Source: Flavobacteriaceae bacterium (lineage in GTDB: Bacteria > Bacteroidota > Bacteroidia > Flavobacteriales > Flavobacteriaceae). From it: 54,408 nucleotides of DNA. Positions 16,427-25,286 of this stretch are shown here, piece after piece (within the stretch, counting starts at the first letter, position 1; each line of letters starts with the position of its first letter). The notes under the pieces are model-generated. The model saw only the letters and a list, made by a program, of their open reading frames with translations, was not told the origin of the DNA and did not search any database. The translations under genes and the position numbers were made by a program. The DNA is taken from contig JAKMEK010000058.1 of the NCBI GenBank assembly GCA_022425945.1, positions 1-54,408 of the forward strand. Direction: 5' to 3'.

Positions 16427-17248
16427 ATGAAAATTACTGCATCAGAAGTAAATAAATTACGTCAGGCCACAGGAGCTGGTATGATGGACTGTAAAAAAGC
16501 CTTAGTTGAAGCAGAAGGAGACTTCGACAAAGCGGTTGAGAATTTACGTAAGAAAGGACAAAAAGTGGCAGCCAATCGTGCTGACCGCGATTCAGCTGAA
16601 GGAGCTGTTTTAGCCAAAGTAAACGCAGACAATACTGCAGGAGTAGTGGTTTCTGTAAACTGTGAAACGGACTTTGTTGCTAAAAATGATAGCTACCTAG
16701 CTTTAGCCAACCAAATTTTAGACATTGCTTTAGACAAAGCTAGTTTAGAAGAGCTTTTGGCGGCTGATTTTGGAGGAATGAGTATCGCTGACAAATTAAC
16801 AGAGCAAACAGGTGTGATTGGAGAGAAAATTGAAATCGGTGGTTTCAAACGTATCGAAGGTCCTTTTGTTGGGCACTACATCCACGCCGGAAACAGAATC
16901 GCTACCTTGGTCGGTCTCTCTGCCGCGGTAGATGGTGCAGGCGAAGCGGCTAAAAATGTTGCCATGCAAGCTGCAGCAATGAACCCAATCGCTTTGAACG
17001 AAGACGGCGTTGACGCTTCAGTCATTGAAAAAGAAATCGAAATTGCCAAAGACCAATTGCGTCAAGAAGGCAAGCCAGAAGCAATGTTAGACAATATTGC
17101 CAAAGGAAAAATCAAGCGTTTCTTTAAAGACAACACCTTGGTCAACCAAGACTACATCAAAGACAGTAAACAATCGGTGACACAATACGTACAGTCGGTT
17201 GATGCTTCTTTAGAAGTAACTGCCTTTGCGCGTTTAGCACTCGACTAA
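16427..17248 (+). CDS. tsf: Translation elongation factor Ts
   Basis: This 273-residue EF-Ts contains the TGAGMMDCKKAL signature in its N-terminal UBA-like domain and the core domain signature (NCETDFVAKND, then HYIHAGNRIATLVGL). It exchanges GDP on EF-Tu. The gap from rpsB contains an imperfect hairpin (CTAGG near 16368 with CCTAG near 16397), which might set the S2 to Ts ratio. A clear terminator follows the gene. Confidence 0.98.
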   Translation: MKITASEVNKLRQATGAGMMDCKKALVEAEGDFDKAVENLRKKGQKVAANRADRDSAEGAVLAKVNADNTAGVVVSVNCETDFVAKNDSYLALANQILDIALDKASLEELLAADFGGMSIADKLTEQTGVIGEKIEIGGFKRIEGPFVGHYIHAGNRIATLVGLSAAVDGAGEAAKNVAMQAAAMNPIALNEDGVDASVIEKEIEIAKDQLRQEGKPEAMLDNIAKGKIKRFFKDNTLVNQDYIKDSKQSVTQYVQSVDASLEVTAFARLALD

Positions 17249-17281
17249 ACCAACCCCACATATCGGACGATTCGTCCATTG

Positions 17282-17313
17282 AAAAAGCCTGTACAATTTG
17301 AACGGGCTTTTTT
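17282..17313 (+). terminator. Intrinsic terminator after tsf
   Basis: AAAAAGCCTGT (17282-17292) pairs with ACGGGCTTTTT (17302-17312) through one G-U pair around a 9-base loop, giving a stem that ends in a T run. It closes the ribosomal protein cluster. Confidence 0.88.
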
Positions 17314-17317
17314 GATT

Positions 17318-17490
17318 TAATTAAGAATCCAATTAACAATTACGAATTGGGAATCAACTTGGTTTCCATTTTTATCGCTCAATTTTCACCTTCATTTAAC
17401 CACTTACTCCAAACCGAACGTCAACCGAAGTCGTTTGGCACCAACTGCCTTGGCTCGTGTCCCAATTCCCAATTCCTAATTCCTAATTAA
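17318..17490. repeat. AATT-bounded hairpin repeat, locus 3
   Basis: AATT-containing short units (AATTAAGA, CAATTA, GAATTGGGAAT) start at about 17318. The right part has a diverged core, CCAA-CTGCC-TTGG followed by CTCGTGTCCCAATT, then the repeated CCTAATT units that end directly at the polA stop codon (17491). Bases 17360-17430 between the two parts show nothing recognisable. Confidence 0.7.
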
Positions 17491-20313
17491 CTAGTGTGCT
17501 TCCAGCCAATTATCGCCAATACCGACATCTACCACCAAAGGTACCTCAAGGGAAAAGGCATTTTCCATTTCGTGTTTGACCATTTCGGTGAGGGCATCTA
17601 CCTCTGTTTTGGGAACGTCAAAGACCAATTCATCGTGGACTTGTAGCAGCATTTTACTGGCCCAAGGTTCGTTTTTCATGCGTTTATGAATGTTGATCAT
17701 GGCTATTTTAATGACATCCGCAGCGCTTCCTTGGATGGGTGCGTTGACGGCGTTTCGCTCTGCAGCTCCGCGCACAATGGCGTTTTGCGAGTTGATGTCT
17801 TTGAGGTAGCGTCGGCGACCCAAGACAGTCTCGACATAGCCATTTTCTCGGGCAAAGTCCACCTGACTACTCATGTAGGCCTTGAGTTGCGGATAGGTCG
17901 CGTAATAGGCCTCGATAAGTTCTTTGGATTCGCTTCTACTGAGGTTGGTTTGTTGGCTTAGGCCAAAGGCGGAGACACCATAGACAATTCCAAAATTCAC
18001 CGTTTTGGCGTTGGAGCGTTGTTCACGGGTGACGGCCTCAAGGGGAACATCAAATACTTTGGCAGCAGTGGTTGCATGAATGTCTTCTCCTTTTTGGAAG
18101 GCTTCGACCATGGCCGGATCTTTGCTCAAGGCAGCGATGATGCGCAGTTCTATCTGGGAGTAATCGGCCGCGAGGAGAACGTGGTTTTCATCGCGGGGAA
18201 TAAAGGCTTTTCTGACCTGCTGCCCGCGCTCGGTTCGCACAGGGATATTCTGTAAGTTGGGTTGGTTAGAGCTAAGGCGTCCGGTCGCTGCTACCGCCTG
18301 ATTGTATACGGTATGTACTCTGTTGGTTTTGGGGTTGATTTCTTCTGGGAGTGCCGTTACATAGGTGCTTTGTAGTTTGTTGAGGGAACGCCAGTTCAGG
18401 ATATCATCGACAATGGGATGGTCTTTGGCCAAGGCACTCAACACATCTTCTGCAGTGGAGTATTGCCCCGTTTTGGTTTTCTTGGGCTTGTCGACCAGTT
18501 TCAGTTTTTCAAATAAAATGGGTCCCAATTGTTTGGGTGAAGCTAAATTGAATTCTTCTCCTGCCTGTTCGAAGACGCTTTTTTCAAGTCGTTCAATGTC
18601 GGTGGCTAGTTCACCCTCAAAATTCTTGAGGAAAGCAGTATTGAGGTTGATGCCTTCTTGTTCCATGGCTGATAGCACTTCCACCAAGGGTAATTCTACC
18701 TCTTGGAAGAGTTTTCCGTTTTCTGCGGCGGCCAGTTCTTGGTCAAAATAGTGTTTGAGCTGAAGGGTGATATCGGCATCTTCGACCGCATATTCGGTTT
18801 GCAAATCGAGGGGCACATCGCGCATAGAACCTTGGTTTTTTCCTTTCTTCCCGATGAGTTCCGTGATGGATTGCGGCTCGTAGTTGAGGTAGGAGCTGGC
18901 CAAAATGTCCATGCTATGACGGCGGTCGGGATTAATGAGGTAATGGGCGATCATGGTGTCGTAAAAGGGCCCAACGACCTGTAAAGAATAATTGGACAAT
19001 ACCTTGAGGTCGTACTTTAGGTTATGGCCAATTTTTTCAATCTTCGGATTTTCAAAGAAGGGACGAAATTGATCCACTACCGCTTGGGCAGCGCTTGGGT
19101 CTTCGGGTACATGGACATAGTAACCTGTTCCTACTTCCCAACTAAAGGCAATTCCTACCAAGTCGGCCTCGAGGGCTTTGAGGCTGGTGGTTTCTGTATC
19201 GAAGCAAACGGAGCTTTGCTGTTGTAGGTTATCCAACAAAATGCGCATGCCCATGGGGCTGTCCACAAACTGATAATGGTGTTTGCTGTTGGCTAGATTT
19301 TTCTTGCTACTTGGCATTACTTCGGACACATTTCCTGCGCCTGCGGCGAAAAGGTCCATTTGTCCGTCAAAGGTTGCGGCTGGTGCTGCTTTGGTTGCCT
19401 CAGCAGCTTTTGGAGCTGGACTGACGTCTTGGCCAAATATTCGCTGGATATTTTCCTTCATGCGGCGAAACTCCAAGGTATCAAAAACTTCCCCCACCGC
19501 AGGGAAATCTGGGTCGGTCAATTGATAGGCTTCTGCTTCAAAGTTGACGGGAACATCGAGGAGAATTTTTGCCAATTCTTTGGAAAGTAAGCCCAGATCT
19601 TTGTTGGCCTCCACCTTTTCTTTCATCTTTCCTTTGAGCTCATGGGTATTGGCCAAGAGGCCTTCCATGCTGCCGTAAGCTTTGAGGAATTTCTTAGCGG
19701 TTTTATCGCCCACTCCCGGGAGTCCGGGGATATTGTCTACCGCGTCTCCCATCATCCCTAAATAATCAATGACTTGTTCTGGACGCTCAATTTCAAATTT
19801 TGCCTGTACTTCAGGGATCCCCCAAATTTCGATGCCATTCCCCATTCGCGCTGGGCGGTACATGAAAATATTTTCCGACACCAGTTGCGCGAAGTCTTTG
19901 TCGGGCGTAACCATAAAGGTTTTAAAGCCTTCTTTCTCGGCTTGCTTGGCGAGGGTTCCAATGATGTCATCGGCTTCGAAGCCGGCCATTTCGACCACTG
20001 GGATATTCATTTTGTGGAGTATTTCCTGAATAAAAGGTACCGCAATTTTTATGGCTTCAGGCGTTTCATCCCGATTGGCTTTGTATTCGCCAAAGAGTTC
20101 GGTTCGTGAAACTGATCCGCCCTTGTCAAAACAAACGGCCAAATGATCTGGACGCTCTTTTTTGATGACATCCAAAAGGGAATTCATAAAACCGAAAATA
20201 GCAGAGGTATCCATTCCCTTGGAGTTAATGCGTGGGTTTTTGATGAAGGCATAATAACCACGAAAAATTAACGCAAATGCATCGAGTAAAAAGAGCCGTT
20301 TTTGTGCTGACAT
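17491..20313 (-). CDS. polA: DNA polymerase I
   Basis: This 940-residue enzyme has all three domains. The 5' nuclease spans about 1-290 (LFLLDAFALIFRGYYAF at the start, GDAVDNIPGLPGVGDKTA inside). The 3'-5' exonuclease spans about 370-540 and keeps its metal-binding FDTETT, so proofreading is probably active. The polymerase shows motif A (DYSQIELR), motif B (RSNAKTVNFGIVYG) and motif C (QVHDELVFDVP). It fills repair gaps and removes RNA primers. The start at 20313 fits the family; a longer frame of 20 residues would be read from the adjacent repeat array. Both ends of the gene adjoin repeat arrays. Confidence 0.97.
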   Translation of the reverse strand: MSAQKRLFLLDAFALIFRGYYAFIKNPRINSKGMDTSAIFGFMNSLLDVIKKERPDHLAVCFDKGGSVSRTELFGEYKANRDETPEAIKIAVPFIQEILHKMNIPVVEMAGFEADDIIGTLAKQAEKEGFKTFMVTPDKDFAQLVSENIFMYRPARMGNGIEIWGIPEVQAKFEIERPEQVIDYLGMMGDAVDNIPGLPGVGDKTAKKFLKAYGSMEGLLANTHELKGKMKEKVEANKDLGLLSKELAKILLDVPVNFEAEAYQLTDPDFPAVGEVFDTLEFRRMKENIQRIFGQDVSPAPKAAEATKAAPAATFDGQMDLFAAGAGNVSEVMPSSKKNLANSKHHYQFVDSPMGMRILLDNLQQQSSVCFDTETTSLKALEADLVGIAFSWEVGTGYYVHVPEDPSAAQAVVDQFRPFFENPKIEKIGHNLKYDLKVLSNYSLQVVGPFYDTMIAHYLINPDRRHSMDILASSYLNYEPQSITELIGKKGKNQGSMRDVPLDLQTEYAVEDADITLQLKHYFDQELAAAENGKLFQEVELPLVEVLSAMEQEGINLNTAFLKNFEGELATDIERLEKSVFEQAGEEFNLASPKQLGPILFEKLKLVDKPKKTKTGQYSTAEDVLSALAKDHPIVDDILNWRSLNKLQSTYVTALPEEINPKTNRVHTVYNQAVAATGRLSSNQPNLQNIPVRTERGQQVRKAFIPRDENHVLLAADYSQIELRIIAALSKDPAMVEAFQKGEDIHATTAAKVFDVPLEAVTREQRSNAKTVNFGIVYGVSAFGLSQQTNLSRSESKELIEAYYATYPQLKAYMSSQVDFARENGYVETVLGRRRYLKDINSQNAIVRGAAERNAVNAPIQGSAADVIKIAMINIHKRMKNEPWASKMLLQVHDELVFDVPKTEVDALTEMVKHEMENAFSLEVPLVVDVGIGDNWLEAH

Positions 20314-20339
20314 GGAAGCTTGTTTTAATGCTCTAATAT

Positions 20340-20698
20340 AGGGAATTGACAATTGACAATTGGGAATTCTCAATTGGGAATTAAGAATTAATAATTAATT
20401 TCATTTCTAATTAAACACTTCCTAATTCCCTCGCTGCGTTCAGCCAGTCGTCACCGCCTTTGGTGGATTCTCTTGTCCTAATTGAACACTTCCTAATTCC
20501 TAATTCTCAATTCTTAATTCCTAATTCCCAATCATTCCCTTCGGTCATTAGTTTACCCAATGGCCACGGTTGTTGAGTATCGTTGGCGTGGCTCACGAAG
20601 CATGTCACCTCGACAAGCTCGGTGTCCCAATTCCTAATTGAACACTTCCTAATTCTCAATTCCTAATTCACAATTCCCAATTCTTAATTCCTAATTAC
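20340..20698. repeat. AATT-bounded hairpin repeat array, locus 4 (polA-dxs intergenic)
   Basis: This array fills most of the 399-bp gap between the divergent polA and dxs starts. It holds runs of AATT-centred units, a 56-bp core at 20424-20479 with the hairpin CACC-GCCTTT-GGTG (closely related to 12453-12508, with changes on both sides of the stem), and a different, larger hairpin core at about 20540-20625 (GCCACG...CGTGGC) that ends in CTCGGTGTCCCAATT. The right end consists of TCCTAATT, TTCTTAATT and CTCAATT units and reaches the dxs -7 box. Confidence 0.85.
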
Positions 20699-20700
20699 CT

Positions 20701-20708
20701 TACCTTTG
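20701..20708 (+). promoter_or_regulatory. -7 box of dxs, four bases from the start codon
   Basis: TACCTTTG is an exact TAnnTTTG element, and the dxs ATG follows after CTGT. If it is used, the dxs message would be leaderless or nearly so. There is no TTTG at the -33 distance; that position lies in repeat sequence. Confidence 0.5.
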
Positions 20709-20712
20709 CTGT

Positions 20713-22485
20713 ATGACAAAGCCACTGTTAGCTGACATTTCTCATCCGCGGGATTTTCGTTCGTTTGACCCATTGCAATTGCAGCAGTTGGTCGATGAGT
20801 TACGTACAGAGATCATTCAGGTAGTTTCTGAACGCGAGGGACACTTGGGTGCCAGTTTGGGCGTGGTAGAATTGACCGTGGCTTTACACACTGTTTTTGA
20901 TACGCCCAACGATCGCTTGATTTGGGATGTTGGTCACCAAGCCTATGGGCATAAAATGCTCACCGGACGCCGGGCAGATTTTACCCGTTTACGTCAATGG
21001 AAGGGCTTGAACGGTTTTCCCAGTCGGGAGGAAAGTAGTTTTGATTCCTTTGGAACAGGACATTCTTCCACTTCTATATCGGCCGCCTTGGGAATGGCTC
21101 TCGCTGCTGAACAGCAGGGAGAAGACCGCCAACACATTGCAGTAATTGGCGATGCTTCCATCGCCAGCGGAATGGCTTTTGAAGCGCTTAACCACTTGGG
21201 GACTACCCAGGCCAATGTTTTGATTGTCTTGAACGATAATGCCATGGGAATTGATCCTAGTGTTGGTGCGCTCAAAGACGCCTTTGCACAAAATAGCAGT
21301 GAACAAAGCAGCCTTTTCGCGTCTTTAAACATTGCCTATACTGGCCCTTTCGACGGCCATGATTTGCCCCTGCTATTGAAAGTGTTCAAGGAACAAAAAA
21401 AGCAGAAAGGCCCACGCTTGATTCACCTTAGAACTGTCAAAGGGAAGGGCTTGGCCTCCGCCGAAAAAAATCAGATTGTTTTTCATGCTCCAGGAAAATT
21501 TGATCCCCTCACTGGAAAGTTAAATAAGCCCGCTAAGCAAGGGAAAACCAAGTTTCAGACCGTTGTTGGAAAAACCTTGATGGCGCTCTTTGCTGAGCAC
21601 GATCACCTCATGGCCATTAGTCCGGCCATGCCCACTGGGAGTGGATTGGTTGCGCTCATGGAGCGTTACCCTAATCGCTGCTTGGATGTTGGGATTGCAG
21701 AACAACACGCTGTTACGCTTGCTGCGGGAATGGCTACTCAAGGACTTTTGCCCTTTTGTGTGATTTACTCTACTTTTTTACAACGGGCCTACGATCAAGT
21801 CATCCACGATGTGGTGTTACAAAATCTACCCGTGGTGTTTTGCATTGATCGTGCTGGTTTGGTGGGTCATGACGGGGCAACCCATCAGGGGGTATTTGAT
21901 CTTGTGTTCTTGCAAACCTTGCCCCAGCTTACGCTGCTTGCCCCTCGTGATGAGGTGCAATTGCGACAGCAACTCTACACCCTGGCTGCGGTTCCGCCAA
22001 AAGGACCTGTGGCGATTCGCTACCCCAGAGGTTACGGAGGATTGACCGAATGGGAACTGCCTTTTGAATCCATTGATTATACCAAAGGGACCTGCCTCAA
22101 AGAAGGAAAAGGAACCGCTGTAATTTCGGTTGGGACCATGGCCGAAGAAGTTAGCGAAGCTCTCCAGCAGCTCGAAGCACCCATTGCACATTATGATTTG
22201 GGTTGTATTAAGCCCCTAGATGAAGCATTGCTGCACCGTGTTTTCACTCGTTTTACACAGGTATTAACGGTTGAAGAGGGAAGTTTAGTTGGTGGAGTAG
22301 GAAGTAGGCTTTTGAGCTGGGCAAATGACCATGGCTATTCCCTTAAAATAAAATCCCTTGGGGTGCCCGATGACTTCGTTTCTCACGGATCGCCAGCGGT
22401 CTTGAAGCAAAAATTGGGATTGGATGCTAGCGGAATTGCCGCAAGCATTCGAACTTTTTTAACCGAAGATGAAACATGCAATTAG
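20713..22485 (+). CDS. dxs: 1-deoxy-D-xylulose-5-phosphate synthase
   Basis: This 590-residue TPP-dependent enzyme condenses pyruvate and glyceraldehyde 3-phosphate in the first step of the MEP isoprenoid pathway. It shows the TPP-binding stretch from GDASIASGMAFEALNH to NDNAMGI, the transketolase-type DRAGLVGHDGATHQG segment, and the C-terminal transketolase domain. It is slightly shorter than the common 620-640 residues, mainly in the linker regions. It overlaps tadA by 10 bases. The product would feed the polyprenyl synthase and lycopene cyclase genes at 32-34 kb. Confidence 0.96.
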   Translation: MTKPLLADISHPRDFRSFDPLQLQQLVDELRTEIIQVVSEREGHLGASLGVVELTVALHTVFDTPNDRLIWDVGHQAYGHKMLTGRRADFTRLRQWKGLNGFPSREESSFDSFGTGHSSTSISAALGMALAAEQQGEDRQHIAVIGDASIASGMAFEALNHLGTTQANVLIVLNDNAMGIDPSVGALKDAFAQNSSEQSSLFASLNIAYTGPFDGHDLPLLLKVFKEQKKQKGPRLIHLRTVKGKGLASAEKNQIVFHAPGKFDPLTGKLNKPAKQGKTKFQTVVGKTLMALFAEHDHLMAISPAMPTGSGLVALMERYPNRCLDVGIAEQHAVTLAAGMATQGLLPFCVIYSTFLQRAYDQVIHDVVLQNLPVVFCIDRAGLVGHDGATHQGVFDLVFLQTLPQLTLLAPRDEVQLRQQLYTLAAVPPKGPVAIRYPRGYGGLTEWELPFESIDYTKGTCLKEGKGTAVISVGTMAEEVSEALQQLEAPIAHYDLGCIKPLDEALLHRVFTRFTQVLTVEEGSLVGGVGSRLLSWANDHGYSLKIKSLGVPDDFVSHGSPAVLKQKLGLDASGIAASIRTFLTEDETCN

Positions 22486-22910
22486 ACGACCACTATTTTA
22501 TGCGAAAAGCCTTGGTAGAGGCGGAAGCTGCTTTTGCAATGGACGAAGTTCCGGTAGGTGCTGTGGTGGTGATTAATCAACAAATTATTGCGCGAGCGCA
22601 CAATTTAACCGAACGTCTAAAGGATGTTACTGCCCATGCAGAAATGCAGGCCATCACTTCTGCTGCGAATTTTTTAGGAGGTAAATACCTCAAAGGCTGT
22701 ACCCTTTACGTTACCCTCGAACCCTGTGTAATGTGTATGGGGGCATTGTATTGGTCCCAACTGGATCGCATTGTTTTTGGCGCCTTTGATGAAAAAAGAG
22801 GATATCAAAGCAAGGGCCTTCAGCCCCATCCAAAAACCCTGGTTACGGGTGGTGTTATGGAAGCAGAAACCCGCGATCTTTTGCAGGCTTTCTTTCAAAA
22901 AAAGCGATAA
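22476..22910 (+). CDS. tadA: tRNA-specific adenosine deaminase (TadA-like)
   Basis: This 144-residue protein has the zinc deaminase signature HAE (His54, Glu56) and PCVMC (Cys84, Cys87), with DEVPVGAVVV near residue 23 and the TadA-type N-terminal helix. It converts adenosine to inosine at the wobble position of tRNA-Arg(ACG). A general nucleoside deaminase is the alternative, but the sequence fits TadA better. It overlaps dxs by 10 bases and is co-transcribed. Confidence 0.93.
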   Translation: MQLDDHYFMRKALVEAEAAFAMDEVPVGAVVVINQQIIARAHNLTERLKDVTAHAEMQAITSAANFLGGKYLKGCTLYVTLEPCVMCMGALYWSQLDRIVFGAFDEKRGYQSKGLQPHPKTLVTGGVMEAETRDLLQAFFQKKR

Positions 22911-22914
22911 AAAA

Positions 22915-22936
22915 AACACGCCTGTATAGGCGCGTT
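22915..22936 (-). terminator. Intrinsic terminator of the cold-shock gene
   Basis: Read on the minus strand, AACGCGCC pairs with GGCGTGTT (one G-U pair) around a 6-base loop, and a run of T follows. On the plus strand the same stem has an A-C mismatch, so it would serve tadA less well. Confidence 0.82.
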
Positions 22937-22963
22937 TCTCAATCAAAATAAGTTACTGTATAA

Positions 22964-23155
22964 TTAGAGACGTTGGACTTGTGCAGCGACCTTTCCTTTG
23001 TTACCGTCTTCTTCTACATATTCTACTTTGTCACCCTCATTGAGTTCTTCCCCATTGAGAGATGTTGCATGAACGAAAATATCTTCGCCCGTTTCGTCAT
23101 TGGTGATAAATCCATACCCCTTTGAACTGATAAAAAACTTTACTGTACCCGTCAT
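22964..23155 (-). CDS. Cold-shock domain protein
   Basis: This 63-residue protein is a single OB-fold cold-shock domain with RNP1 (KGYGFI) and RNP2 (DIFVHAT). It should bind single-stranded RNA or DNA and act as an RNA chaperone. It starts MTGTVKFF, typical of the family. The leader (23156-23232) contains an AAAGTTTG box that resembles, but does not match, the -7 consensus. It is a single gene closed by a terminator. Confidence 0.96.
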   Translation of the reverse strand: MTGTVKFFISSKGYGFITNDETGEDIFVHATSLNGEELNEGDKVEYVEEDGNKGKVAAQVQRL

Positions 23156-23232
23156 AACTTAAGTGTATTAAAGTATAAAGTTAAGCAAACTTTTAAATCG
23201 TCTTCCTTAGTGAGAAGATTTTTTCAACTGAA

Positions 23233-23514
23233 TTATTGATTTTCAGTATTTTGCGTCTTTTTTGTTTTCATTTTGTTAAAATTATCATCGGTAAGGGTGT
23301 AATCTGATAATTTTTTGTCTTTCCATCTGTATACCAGAAAGATAGGCAGATAGATGAACGTCAGCCCTAGCACAGCACTTCCGATCCATTTTTCACCTTC
23401 AACATAATCGACGGAACTTTTGTGGTAGAAACCATAGAAAAGCACAGCAACAAAACCCCAAAAAAGGATGTTTAAGAGATACCGCACTTTAGTCTGTTTT
23501 GGGTTGTAAAGCAA
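23233..23514 (-). CDS. Small membrane protein of unknown function
   Basis: This 93-residue protein has two predicted membrane helices (about 12-31 and 45-62) and a charged Lys/Asn-rich C-terminus. I do not recognise a family. Its first 26 bases overlap the end of aspS in the same direction, so it is probably translated from the aspS message. The overlap and the clear helices support a real gene. Confidence 0.7.
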   Translation of the reverse strand: MLYNPKQTKVRYLLNILFWGFVAVLFYGFYHKSSVDYVEGEKWIGSAVLGLTFIYLPIFLVYRWKDKKLSDYTLTDDNFNKMKTKKTQNTENQ

Positions 23515-25246
23515 TGCTTAATTCGTCCAATTGTTGTGCATCAATGGGAGAAGGGGCATCGATCATTAAATCGCGACCACTATTGTTTTTTGGAAAAGCA
23601 ATAAAATCGCGGATGGTTTCTTGTCCGCCAAGGATGGCGACCAAACGGTCGAGTCCAAGGGCAATGCCTCCATGCGGAGGAGCGCCATATTGGAATGCTT
23701 CCATTAAAAACCCAAATTGCGCCTTGGCTTCTTCTGGGCTAAACCCAAGGAGGTCAAACATTTTTTCTTGTGTAGCTGCGTCGTGGATTCGAATGGATCC
23801 TCCTCCAATTTCGTTCCCGTTGAGCACTAGGTCATACGCGTTGGCATTGACTGCTCCGGGCTCGCTTGCTAGCATGTCCATCTGTTCGGGCTTGGGTGCG
23901 GTGAAGGGATGGTGCATGGCGTGGTAGCGCTTGCTTTCCTCATCCCATTCCAATAAAGGAAAATCGACCACCCAAAGTGGCGCAAATTCGTTGGGATTAC
24001 GCAATCCAAGTTGCTCGGCCAATTCCATGCGGAGGGCAGACAATTGTGTTCGGGTTGCCTGCGTCCCGCCTGCCATGACCAAGATAAGGTCTCCGGGCTT
24101 GGCTTTGGTTGCCTCTGCCCATTGGGCAAGGTCTTCTTGTGAATAAAATTTGTCTACAGAAGATTTGTAACTCCCGTCTTCATTGCATTTTACCCAAACC
24201 AAGCCGTTGGCACCGATTTGTGGTCGCTTGACCCAATCGATAAGTTTATCGATTTGTTTACGCGTGTAGGATGCTGCTTCAGGCACGGCAATCCCCACCA
24301 CCAATTCTTGTTGGTCAAAGACATTAAAGCCTTTGTTTTTTGCTAAACTATCGAGTTCAGCGAACTCCATACCAAAGCGAATATCGGGTTTGTCGTTCCC
24401 GTATTTTTGCATGGCTTCGGCATAGGTCATACGCGGAAAAGTAGCTACATCTACTCCTTTTATTTCTTTGAGAAGATGCGTCAATAAGCCTTCAAATTGT
24501 TGCAAGATGTCTTCTTGCTCCACAAAGGTCATTTCACAGTCAATCTGTGTGAATTCGGGCTGACGGTCGGCACGTAGGTCTTCGTCTCGAAAGCATTTTA
24601 CAATTTGAAAATACTTGTCCATTCCCCCTACCATTAAGAGCTGCTTAAAGGTTTGTGGCGATTGGGGAAGGGCATAAAACTGTCCAGTATTCATGCGCGA
24701 AGGGACCACAAAATCGCGGGCGCCTTCTGGGGTAGATTTGATTAAATATGGGGTTTCTACATCGATGAAATCATGGGCAGAAAGGTAGTTACGAATGGCC
24801 AAACTCACCCTAGACCTAAAGACCAAATTCTCGCGTACAGGTTTTCTTCTGATGTCCAGATAGCGGTATTGCATGCGCAACTCTTCTCCACCGTCGGTTT
24901 CGTTTTCAATGGTAAAGGGCGGGGTTTTTGCGGCATTGAGTACGGTCAGTGCGGTCGCCAGAATTTCGATATCACCCGTAGACATATTGGGGTTTTTGGA
25001 TTCGCGTTCAATTACGGTTCCCTGTACTTGAATGACAAATTCTCTTCCTAGACTGCGCGCTTGGTCCATGACCTCTTTTGGTGTGCGTTCTTCGTCAAAA
25101 ATGATTTGCGTAAGGCCATAGCGATCGCGTAAATCGACCCATAGGACAAAGCCTTTGTCTCTAGTTTTTTGTACCCATCCTGAGAGGGTTACTTCTTCTC
25201 CGAGTTGTGCTAGGGTCAATGCCCCACAAGTGGTTGTTCTTAACAT
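23489..25246 (-). CDS. aspS: Aspartyl-tRNA synthetase
   Basis: This 585-residue class II synthetase charges tRNA-Asp. An N-terminal OB-fold anticodon-binding domain occupies about 1-105. Class II motif 2 is seen in [14 protein letters not shown] near 215, the bacterial insertion (GAD) domain in the middle, and motif 3 as [11 protein letters not shown] near the C-terminus. Whether it is discriminating or also charges tRNA-Asn cannot be told by eye. It has its own -7 box and is followed by an overlapping small membrane protein gene. Confidence 0.97.
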   Translation of the reverse strand: MLRTTTCGALTLAQLGEEVTLSGWVQKTRDKGFVLWVDLRDRYGLTQIIFDEERTPKEVMDQARSLGREFVIQVQGTVIERESKNPNMSTGDIEILATALTVLNAAKTPPFTIENETDGGEELRMQYRYLDIRRKPVRENLVFRSRVSLAIRNYLSAHDFIDVETPYLIKSTPEGARDFVVPSRMNTGQFYALPQSPQTFKQLLMVGGMDKYFQIVKCFRDEDLRADRQPEFTQIDCEMTFVEQEDILQQFEGLLTHLLKEIKGVDVATFPRMTYAEAMQKYGNDKPDIRFGMEFAELDSLAKNKGFNVFDQQELVVGIAVPEAASYTRKQIDKLIDWVKRPQIGANGLVWVKCNEDGSYKSSVDKFYSQEDLAQWAEATKAKPGDLILVMAGGTQATRTQLSALRMELAEQLGLRNPNEFAPLWVVDFPLLEWDEESKRYHAMHHPFTAPKPEQMDMLASEPGAVNANAYDLVLNGNEIGGGSIRIHDAATQEKMFDLLGFSPEEAKAQFGFLMEAFQYGAPPHGGIALGLDRLVAILGGQETIRDFIAFPKNNSGRDLMIDAPSPIDAQQLDELSIALQPKTD

Positions 25247-25263
25247 AGAAATTGAATTCTTCG

Positions 25264-25271
25264 CAAAGGTA
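25264..25271 (-). promoter_or_regulatory. -7 box of aspS
   Basis: TACCTTTG on the minus strand, 17 bases before the aspS ATG, matches TAnnTTTG. It lies just past the stop of the RND permease gene (25287), so aspS is likely separate from the efflux operon. The -33 region is weak. Confidence 0.5.
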
Positions 25272-25286
25272 TTAAGTTCTTTCTTC

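Noticed and set aside
20314-20373. 20 extra N-terminal residues for DNA polymerase I
   Set aside because: They are read from repeat sequence and are not part of the family's N-terminus.
23198-23224. Terminator between the cold-shock gene and the small membrane protein gene
   Set aside because: The T run is on the plus strand, where no gene needs it, and the stem is short and bulged.
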